Assembly (NCBI GenBank): GCA_024699855.1
Contig: JAMPIQ010000002.1
Span: forward strand, 6,386,001-6,450,000
Length of the DNA stretch: 64,000 bases
Source: Aphelenchoides besseyi
Taxonomy: Eukaryota > Nematoda > Chromadorea > Rhabditida > Aphelenchoididae
Direction of reading: 5' to 3'
This document shows positions 12,778-21,301 of the stretch, piece after piece. Positions within the stretch are counted from its first letter, which is position 1, and each line of letters opens with the position of its first letter. The notes under the pieces are model-generated. The model was given only the letters and a program-made list of their open reading frames with translations. It did not search any database and was not told where the DNA came from. Made by a program: the position numbers and the translations under genes.

Positions 12778-14494
12778 ATGGAGTTGATCATTGACTTACA
12801 AGATCACACCGGCAAGTCTCATCGAAAAGTACTATTGAAGTTCGGAGATGAGGTTTGTTTTTTAACTCCTTTGAATGCTTTAAAACTACTGCTTTAGGCG
12901 ACCGTCGAACAACTAAAAGATCAAATTCAGTCTACGTTCCAAATCCCAGTGAACAAACAAGAAATCTTTTGTGGTGAAGAGCGTGTTGACTTGTTTGGTT
13001 CGAATTCTCTTCTATCTCAACTCAACTTGAAGCGCGTGGACGCGTTGATTGTGGTAAGTCATTTATAATGAGTAGGCTAAAATTGTTTTAAGAATTAAAG
13101 CAAAAATTGTTTTTGGAAATGTTGTCTTACCAATTGGTAACTAAAATTTCGTGTTTCAGAAACATGCGCAGTTACCAAATTGGAACGCGTACCTGGAAGA
13201 AGTCGAACGAATTCGACGAATTACAACGTCCGAAGCGACAAGTCGGCGGAAGGGTATAGCAATTAGAGCCCGTGAACAAGTTTGTTTTATATGCAAATCA
13301 GGCGTGAAGTAGAGTTTTAGTTGTCTCCGCTTGATGATTCCGACTTTTTCGTTGCGTATTCCACTTTTCTCAGTCAGCGTGAGGACATCGACGCCGAAAT
13401 CAATTATCTTGTGCACAACTCCATGAAGTACCTAAAACGTTCCGTCGACGCCTACTTTGCTCAACATTTCAGTGGTCATGAAGTGAAATTGGTCGACAAG
13501 CCGAAGGATTTGGGCGGAGTGCAGGTAAACAGCTTTTTCAAAAACACTTTAATGTGCCCAATTCTTAGTTGGGTCTATTTGTGTTTGTAAAGGAATCGTC
13601 AAGTGGACTGACCAACAAATATTACGCCAAAAAAACTGGAAATTTGCCAAAAGTCGAGTTTGCTCCCACTTCTAAACAGACGATTGATTTGCCGGAGCTA
13701 TTTGTTTATCATTTGCTGAGCTTGTTTGGCGTTGGTGCAGACGAAGTGCATATTGTCCCGGACACTACTAAGTCTGAATACGTGTATTTGGCCACAAAGC
13801 TGAGTAAAGGCCAACAATTTGTCCAACCCAAGTAATATTCGTTGAATTTAGTTGACGACTTTTGCACAGGTTCCGGTAAAACACTCAAAACTGGGCGAAA
13901 GTGTGCACCTTGAAGGTAAGATTGCGCCATCTTTTTATTAAATTATGGCGAATTTCAGCGTGCGTGCCGAAGCCCGTAATGACCGCGGAATCACGAAACA
14001 GTTGGAGTTGCTTCAAGGACTGCTTTGCCTGAATGACCTGTTCGAAAATTCAGGAAACTACGGCATGGTCGAACGACAAGATGATAGCGCGAAAGGCTTA
14101 GTGCAAGAGCCAAAAATAGTGGACTTTAAAGTAAGTGTCTTTATCTACAGCTTCAAAAACTTGTCAATTTTAGGCGAATGCCAAAGGAACACCAAAAATA
14201 TCCAAGTCCAGACAGGACACTTCGCACTTTGAGAGCTACATTCTCAAATGGAAGCTGTTAGAGAATGTTGAAAATGGCAAACAAGTGGTGCTGGACAACG
14301 ACGCCATCAAAGACAATGCAAACGTTGATAAGAAGGAATTTGAGAAGTACACCACGGGAATCAAAAAAGTCTTTGCGACTTTAACCGTGAGTTTCTCCTT
14401 TTCAATTGCTCCCTACGTTTGTGCTTTAGCCCGGAAGTCGGAGGCGGAACAATAAAAGCCAGCAAAGTTTTGAATGGAATTACTGGTTGGTCTG
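12778..14494 (+). CDS. Ubiquitin-like N-terminus, nematode protein of unknown function
   Basis: The start follows a TTTTTAG acceptor 15 bases upstream, as for trans-splicing. Exons 1-2 encode a ubiquitin-fold-like segment (MELIIDLQDHTGKSHRKVL, then TVEQLKDQIQSTF and a hydrophobic end DALIV). The middle contains LPELFVYHLLSLFGVGADEV and a Lys-rich stretch. A later exon reads QGLLCLNDLFENSGNYGMV...PKIVDF, reminiscent of the catalytic-loop/DFG order of kinase-like folds but without the key residues. The apparent stop at 13833 disappears if a 48-nt intron (13804-13851) and a following intron with a GTGTGC donor are used; both restore one frame. Stop TGA at 14492; AATAAA at about 14610. The overall family is not recognised. 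Confidence 0.7.
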
Positions 14495-14919
14495 AATCTC
14501 TTACTCAATCTCATTGTAAATTTTTGATCTCTTTGTTTACGGGTGTTGTCTTTGCATCTTTAAATCTTATCTATAATAAGTTGTTGTTGCATTATCAAAA
14601 GTACATTGAATAAAACAGTGCCTCAATTTCTGGTTCGATGCTTTCAGTTGAATTGTATCAATCTCTTTGGCCAGTTAGTTCTAATTTAGTAGCGGATGAT
14701 TAAAGAGCAATGTCCAAACACAGTTTCGAAAACGCTCGTCTTAGAACCGATCAAATTTCCGATCGTTTTAGTGGCCGTCTCCGAGAAGAGTAAATTTTGG
14801 AGCCGCCTACAGTTCACGAGTCAACTCTCAAAGCCAACCTGCAATATTCGCGTGCGTACGCCCATAAAATGACCATTTTAACGATCTTTTTGCACTTTTT
14901 AACTCCAGGAAATTTGGCC

Positions 14920-15110
14920 ACCAATGTAGCTGTTGTAGCCAAGTGACAAAGACTGTGGACTAGAAAGTAGGGCTCGCCTTCTAGTCAGTAGTTCGAATCC
15001 TTGGTCCCGCAAATTGTACAGTCCGAAAGTAAACTTACATCTCGCAGGAGGAGCCCCCTCTTTTCAATATGCTTCCCGGATTAAAAAAAATGTAAAATCT
15101 CCGGGAGCTG
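14920..15110 (+). repeat. tRNA-Ser-like sequence, SINE candidate
   Basis: TAGCCAAGTGAC (14936) matches the Pol III A box in all but one or two positions. AGTTCGAATCC (14990-15000) matches the B box except the first base. The text between, TGTGGACTAGAAA, resembles the anticodon arm of eukaryotic tRNA-Ser(AGA). The canonical acceptor and T stems do not pair, so it is not a functional tRNA. A perfect 8-bp inverted repeat GACTAGAA/TTCTAGTC brackets the arm. Downstream, CCCGGA...TCCGGG forms a short hairpin around an A-rich stretch (about 15075-15105). A tRNA-derived SINE or a decayed tRNA gene explains this best. Confidence 0.5.
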
Positions 15111-15547
15111 TTGGTTTTTGCTAAGATTTACAGTGATTTTGCTTCCTCAGAAGTGGGGCAGTCATTTTGGGTGGAATTTTTGAGTGAATTTGAAGCAGAT
15201 CAGAAGTGTTTTCTCATGTTAGAGCTGCATAATAAGGAAAAATTTGAACGACAAGTTTCTTGGTCGTAGAAACTGAACGTTTTCGTTGAATTGAACAGAA
15301 AACCAACTACTTTGTTGTAGTGAGTTTCAACAAAGTTTATTGCACTTTTTGTAAAAACTTCGATTTCACTTCTTCGAACAACCACGACCCTGAAGTCTGT
15401 AAAGTTTATTCGAAACGAAGAATAATCAAATTCCACAATCAACCATTAGTCATCGAGAACAAGTCGCAGAAAGATGGATTTACAGGTCGCCATAGCAACT
15501 TAAGAGTTTTTGCTTGGAAACCCAATTCGATTCTTTGGGTCATTGCG

Positions 15548-17091
15548 ATGTCCGGCGAACTGCCGTTTGCGTCTGAAAGGCGTCACGAAATCAACGATCG
15601 TCTTGGACAACTGGAAAGACGATTAGAAAAGGCCCAACAAGCTCGGGTGAGTAACGACGATGCTATTGTTGGATTCAGATTTCAGGATGATTACTTGAAG
15701 TTTCTAAAAGAAAGCCAAGCAGAGGTCCCCGAAATAAACCAACAAAATCAAGTTGATAACTTTTGTTCGATCGTTTGTAACAACTGCAGTTTAGATCGGA
15801 CATCGTAATCGTTCAGTATCTGCAGCTCCGTCTTTTCGCGGGCGAAGCACGTCACGACCAAGTATTTTACGACGTTTGGAAACCAGTCAGTACTTCTGGA
15901 ATTCACACGACCGAATGCCCAATAATAACGCCTTATCTTTATTGACTACTTTTGATCAAATCCCAAGGTAAATGGATGCAATACTTTGAATTAACTTTGT
16001 TTAGTGGTGTCGCTTTACAATCCGATATCAAAAAATACTCGTTTTTATTCCGCCATCAATATGACTTCTTACCGAGCGCTTTTTGGTAAGAATCGATATT
16101 GTTTAGCTTCTTATAATGAGATTTTGGGTGTTGATCCGACTGCTGCTCCACTTCGTTTCAACACGAGTTCCGACGGTGATGAAATGGAAACTGAAACAGC
16201 TCAACAGAACAACTATGAAGTGAATGAGAATTTCCAAATTGGGTATCCACTGATTGCTGATGAAAATGTTCGAACCTCAATGATCATCGATTACGGCACA
16301 GCGCCGCTGGAGTCGTACGATTTTTGGAACATTTCCTACTCTTACGTTTTGAATTGTGGTGCCGAAAATGCAATCTACGAACTCGATTCTTGTTTAGCTC
16401 GTTTGAATTTGGACTCAGTGAAGAAGGTCGAGCAATTGTACGCCTTGTCTCTTAAACACGAACAAAAGCGGTAGTTGCTCGATCATTGGTTAAATGGTAA
16501 CAATCCTGAGTTTCGAGGTTTGAGGTTTCCATTCAGATATGTAAAGAATGGTCATTACAACGAAGCACTCTCTTGGGCTCTTCGCTCTGAACTTTCCGAT
16601 TTGATTAACTTGGTCTCAAACAAAATGCTCTCAACATTCAATGCCGAGGTCATCAGTCAATTGCGAATCTTCGACGCAACTTCGACCATGTTCCTCAACT
16701 ATCCAAATCTGCTTCTTCTCCAACGGTTCTATCAATTTCGTCGTTTTCTCTTTCGAGGACAAGCAAGCGAAGTGGCCGGGAAACTTTACGAGTTGGTGAT
16801 TTCTGGAATGGCACCAATTGCCTTCCAAGTTGTTAGATCCATCCACCACGGATTTCATTCAGGTACGTACTTAAGATTTTGGATTGTAACACTTTTATTA
16901 TTCAGGTTCCCGAATTAGATCGAGACTCAATTTACGATCTAATGAAAGCGCTCAACAACTTCGAACTTCAAAACGCGATCATTCATCCGTCCAAAGCAGC
17001 TGATAGTCCACACACCGTAGAGTTGCAAACCAAAATTAAGTTTCTTCGTCAAGCTCTTTGTAGTGCTTTGGCGCTAAGATCGTTGTCGTGA
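15548..17091 (+). CDS. NUP85: NUP85-like nucleoporin, frame possibly disrupted
   Basis: The C-terminal half aligns by eye with NUP85 of the nuclear pore Y-complex: SYDFWNISYSYVLNCGAENA, then NGHYNEALSWALRSELSDL, YPNLLLLQRFYQFRRF, GKLYELVISGMAPIAFQ and the final KIKFLRQALCSALALRSLS. NUP85 is an alpha-helical scaffold protein of the nuclear envelope coat. The N-terminal exon (ERRHEINDRLGQLERRLEKA) is a short coiled coil not diagnostic of the family. There are two problems. A TAG at 16472 interrupts the frame unless a 54-nt intron is removed, and the homologous frame shifts near 15890 and 16090 without a convincing intron. It may be a pseudogene or contain local errors. Its last about 45 coding bases plus 3' flank recur inverted at 19024-19120. 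Confidence 0.65.
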
Positions 17092-17147
17092 ATCGTCTGT
17101 TTAAATGATCATATTGTTGTTTTACAAAAGTTTTCATGAAGTAAAAA
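17049..17147 (+). repeat. Inverted repeat arm A (NUP85 3' end)
   Basis: About 97 bp covering the last codons and 3' flank of the NUP85-like gene. It reappears in reverse complement at 19024-19120 with about 3 mismatches. Confidence 0.9.
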
Positions 17148-17302
17148 GTGTTTTATTATCTCAACACAATTGATATGATCTAAGAACGGAGGAATAACTT
17201 AGACAATTAGAGCGCAACTTTAAGTCAAACAGGGTTCTACGATTTCGATCGAACATTAGAGTACGAGAATATACCTATGATTGTATTGAATTACATAGCT
17301 GT

Positions 17303-18849
17303 TTAGGCCAATGGATTGCGGAACTTCTCTCCATCGTAAACCGCTTTATTTCCGAGTTCCTCTTCAATAAGAAGAATTTGGTTGTATTTCGCTTTTCTGA
17401 ATTGTTCAACTGTTATATTACTACTCAATTTGCACAGCTTACCGTTTACTTCGACATGGGGCACCAGTTTTGATCTAAAAGACAGGGAAAGTTAATTGAT
17501 GTTCCAATAAACGTACTTGTTCGGTCGACAATCCAACAACAAGATCAGCAATGAAGGTGTCTTCAGTCTTGCCAGAACGATCCGAAACCATTACACTCCA
17601 GCCGTTTTCACGCGACAATTTGGCCGCTTCAATTGATTCCGTAATCGTGCCAATTTGGTCGACCTAAAAGACAAAAGATATACACGATACACGAGTACTT
17701 TGCAAAAAAACTTCAACAGAAGACAATTGCACGATTTCTTCTCAATTGCTTGACGAATACGTTTCGAGTTTGTGACGGTGAATTGTCACCAACTAATTGG
17801 ATTGAAGTCGAAGCCAAAAGTTTGGACCAACTGAAAAGCAAAATGGTTGTTGTTTTTTCAAAATGACTAACTTGTCCCAATAATCCTTATCAAATGCGTC
17901 TTCAATTGAAACAACCGGATAATCTTTGATGAAACTCTTGTAAAGATCTCCGAGTTGATCGCCATCAATCCATTTCGATGAGTTCGACTTTTCGTTTTTA
18001 AAGTCCAAATCGTATTTGTCGTCCTTGTAGAATTCGGAAACAGCAACGCCCATTCCGATTGTCACTTTACCAGTGTAACCGGCCAAAAAACGGAGGTGTT
18101 CAACAAGTCCAAAGCTTTTTTGCAATCTTGAATGTTTGAAGCGAAACCTTTTTCGTCATCAACTGCAGTAGCATCCAATCCGTAGCGCTCTTTGATCTCC
18201 GCCTATACAGTTGCTTCAAATTCATTACAACAATGTAAAATCAAACCTTAAGATAATCGTAGATCTTCGAACCCATTTGCATGGCTTCGCGGAAATCTTT
18301 CGCGCCAAGTGAAAGAATCATGAACTCTTGCATGGCGAGTTTGTATCCGGCGTGAGATCCACCATTAATGACATTGAATGCTGGAACCGGAAGAACAACC
18401 TTTGATGTTCCGACCAACTTTGCAATGTATTGATACAATGGGACTTTGCTATGCACTGCGCCAGCCTTGCAAACAGTCGTCGAAACAGCCAAAATTGCAT
18501 TTGCACCCAAATTTTCTTAAAAAACCAAATGTTAATCGAACAAACAATGAAACAACCTTTGTTTTCAGTGCCGTCCAATTCATTCAGGAAGTTGTCAATG
18601 ACCGCTTGTTCGGTGACTTGCAAGCCCTTAAGTGCAGGCCCGATCTTTTCGTTGATGTTCAACAGAACCGTCGAAACTTTTTTGCCGTGATGAACGGCAG
18701 CTTTAAAGGTGCCTCCTGTAAACTTGAGGATCAAATGAGGAAGAGAAACCGAATTTACCTGTACTCGTGGTCAATTTGACTTGAACGACGGTCGCGTTCC
18801 CACGAAAGTCGTTTTTTGGACGCGCGAACACCGCAACAATTGTCGCGTT
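17303..18849 (-). pseudogene. enol-1: Enolase pseudogene
   Basis: Clear enolase with introns: [75 protein letters not shown] and the end KFRNPLA. Enolase interconverts 2-phosphoglycerate and phosphoenolpyruvate. Many features argue against function. The position of the start Met reads NATIVAV. The mobile catalytic loop with Ser39 (PSGASTGIYEALELRDND in normal enzymes) is deleted between FKAAV and HHGKK. The magnesium ligand of IGMDVA is Gly (IGMGVA), and the active-site His of VSHRSGET is Asp. The frame shifts before GYTGKVTIG and again after LVGDN. Introns are retained, so it came from a genomic duplication, not a retrocopy. Flanked by inverted repeats (17049, 19024). Confidence 0.9.
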
Positions 18850-19023
18850 TTGTTGAGAAGCTGGAAAAGATTGAAGTTTACTCAGATTCGCAAGTTCCAT
18901 CATACGATTCTCGAGCCATTGATGCAATGAAGACAAGTGGTCATGGTTTGGAAACTTTGAAATCAATTTATGCTACTTATATGGTAAATATATTCTTGCA
19001 TTATAAACTTTATTCTTAGTTCG

Positions 19024-19120
19024 TTTACTTCATGAAAACTTTTGTAAAACAACAATATGATCATTTAAACAGACTATTCACGACAACGATCTTAGGGCCA
19101 ACGCACTACAAAGAGCTTGA
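19024..19120 (-). repeat. Inverted repeat arm B (copy of NUP85 3' end)
   Basis: Reverse complement of 17049-17147 with about 3 differences in 97 bases. It carries the reading QALCSALALRSLS and the same 3' flank. It lies just upstream of the second Helitron fragment. Confidence 0.9.
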
Positions 19121-19149
19121 TTGACGACGATGAAGAGTAAGTTAAGTGT

Positions 19150-19645
19150 ATGAAAGAAGCGATCAAAGTGTTGATGCCCAAAAAACTGCGAACTCTCTTT
19201 GTCAACATTCTCATTCACAGTAATCCGGCGCATCCAAAAAAGTTGTGGGAGATGTTCAAAGACGATTTGAGCGAAGATTTCAACCGACACTTGAAAGACA
19301 AAATCATAGCGATCGCACGAGCATACAAACGAATCGACGCACTTCTTCAACGTCAAAACAAGTCGATCAAAGACTTCCCATCAATGGATGCAGTTGAGGA
19401 CATTGACGAGATTGAGGAGACAATCGATCACGACCAGGAATTGGAAGCCGCAAAAGAAATGTACGAGACGTTGAACGCCGAACAAAAAATAGTTGTCGAC
19501 AAAGTCCTGGACGCTCTGCTCGATCCTCAAATTGACGGAAAGCCGAGATGTTTCTTTGTTGATGGATTGGAAGAAACCGGCAAGACTTACGTCTACAAGA
19601 CTTTGTGTCATTTTGACAAAGGATCTGCGAACATACGTAATATTT
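19150..19645 (+). mobile_element. Helitron-type PIF1 helicase fragment (N-terminal part)
   Basis: Reads PKKLRTLFVNILIHSNPAHP and LWEMFKDDLSEDFNRHL, the linker between the Rep and helicase parts of Helitron proteins. Then LNAEQKIVVDKVLDAL and a Walker A-like GLEETGKTYVYKTL follow; the usual GxGGTGKT has EE in place of GG. The open frame stops just after Walker A, near the point where the fragment at 8833 begins. The two fragments therefore look like complementary halves of the same protein type, about 10 kb apart on the same strand. Both are inactive. Confidence 0.85.
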
Positions 19646-19765
19646 AACTTTAATAAAGCGATTCTGATTCAAATGATGACCGTATGATGAGTTTTGGACA
19701 AATACATCTTTCTTATTTATTTCAATAAACTTATTAAACAAAAATTCAAAAAAAGAAGAAAAGCT

Positions 19766-21021
19766 TTAATCAGATTCATCTGGATCATATTCAATAGTCT
19801 CGTCCAAATTCGCATCGGCCAACTGACGTTTCGTATGATTTCGTGTTGGAACTTGTCGCTTTGGATTTCTCACCCGTCGCTTTTCTTCCGCCTCTTTGCG
19901 CTTCTTGGCCGCAATCTCGTTGGCTACGCGTTGCAATCGTTGACGTTCAATCTCCTTGGCTCGTCTGGCGTTTTCGAGTCGTTCACGTTCCTGTTGCTCT
20001 TGCAAACAACGAAGTCGAAGCTCTTCTGCCTCACGTTGTGCTTGTTCACGCTCCTGTTGCAGACGTCGGAATTCTTCAGCTTCACGTTGAGCTTGTTCAA
20101 CACGTTGTCGTTCCAACTCTTCAGCTTCTTGCTGACGCTTCAGTTCTCCAGCTTTTCGCTGACGTTCCAGTTCTTCAGCCTCACGCTTAGCTTGTTCAGC
20201 ATGTTCGCGTTCCTCTTGTAAACGCAAGAGTTCTTCAGCTTCACGTTGAGCCTGTATGACGCGTTCACGTTCTTGTTGCTCTTCGTTCAAACGTCGAATT
20301 CGAATCTCTTCGGCAAGCTTGCGTTTCTCTACGATCATTCCTTTTAAATACACTAAAATAAGACGTGATCTAATTCAACTATACTATTCATTGGTTACCA
20401 ATCTTGTTTTTGGATTCTTCGTGTTTTGCCGTCAAAACACGTTCTCTTTCCAAAAGTTCATTTCTTTTCGTCGCTTGTTCTTTCAAATCTCGGTTGCTAT
20501 TCTTGAGCACAATTCCGAGCTTCTTATTGATATCTTCGATTTTGCTTTTCAAATCATCGAACACTTTTGAAGTCCATGGCGCTAAAAAAACCGATTAGCA
20601 CACGGCAAGATTGTCGTCTTACCTTCAGCAATTTGTTTTTTCAATTCCTCAATGCACTTGGCAACACTTTTGCTGTGATCGTAAAACTGAGGTTCGCCTT
20701 GTTTCAAGTTAGTGGTGTTTTGTTTGGCTGAAATGCAGAATTGAAAGGTCGTTGACAACATGTCATTTACCACTCTTGATTAGTTTGTACGTATTCTCTT
20801 GTCGTTTGCTCACAATCTTTGCATCCAATTTTATTGACTCCATGCTAAAAAGATCTTGGTAAATGAGAAGTGAGTATTTGTTACTATTGTTTGATGATTT
20901 CAAGATAAGCACGACCATCTTGCACGTAATTTTCCAGCTGAGCATGCGTCAAGAGCAACTTCTCTTCGTCCATTGCATCAACGTCTTCATCTTTCAACGA
21001 CAGGACCTCGCGATTATCCAT
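19766..21021 (-). CDS. Glu/Arg/Gln-rich coiled-coil protein
   Basis: Five exons. The ATG at 21021 lies four bases after a TTTCAG acceptor (trans-splice-like). The N-terminus reads MDNREVLSLKDEDVDAMDEE. Short helical exons follow, including KVFDDLKSKIEDINKKLGIV. The C-terminal exon of about 190 residues is a near-perfect heptad-like charged coiled coil of repeated QREAEEL and RQRxEAEEL units. It ends with a basic patch (KRRVRNPKRQ) and an acidic tail DETIEYDPDESD. No catalytic domain. The composition is typical of cytoskeletal or chromosome-associated coiled coils, but it is not diagnostic. It lies tail to head just downstream of lipin. Confidence 0.7.
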
Positions 21022-21301
21022 GAAACTGAAACAACAAACAGAAATTAAGAAGCACAGAAATTGGCAGAGAAAATGATTGTCTGAAAACAAAATCGTCAAA
21101 CAGAAATTGAGTGGTTTGGGCCCATCGACGGAAATTGTGTTCTCACAATTTCAAAACAATTGTCGTAAGTTTAGTCGGTCAACTGTTCACTTCTACGTTT
21201 ATATTCTTTCATTGAGTACTCAATGGAATTCGCTTTATAATTGTAGAAGTAATTTATTGCGTATGAATAGAGTTAGTAGACTGTACAATAACAGTAACTG
21301 T

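Noticed and set aside
13804..13920. Apparent frameshift in the ubiquitin-like-domain gene
   Set aside because: A 48-nt intron with donor CTGA|GTAAAG plus a following intron with a GTGTGC donor restores one continuous frame.
14936..15005. Functional tRNA gene
   Set aside because: The acceptor and T stems do not pair; only the boxes and anticodon arm resemble tRNA-Ser.
16472..16474. UAG reassigned to an amino acid
   Set aside because: Other genes in the window, such as the BRICHOS and EGF genes, end at TAG, and introns can explain the internal TAGs.
20100..20353. Tandem DNA repeat in the coiled-coil exon
   Set aside because: The periodicity comes from QREAEE/RQREAEE heptads in a coding exon; codons vary, so it is protein-level repetition.
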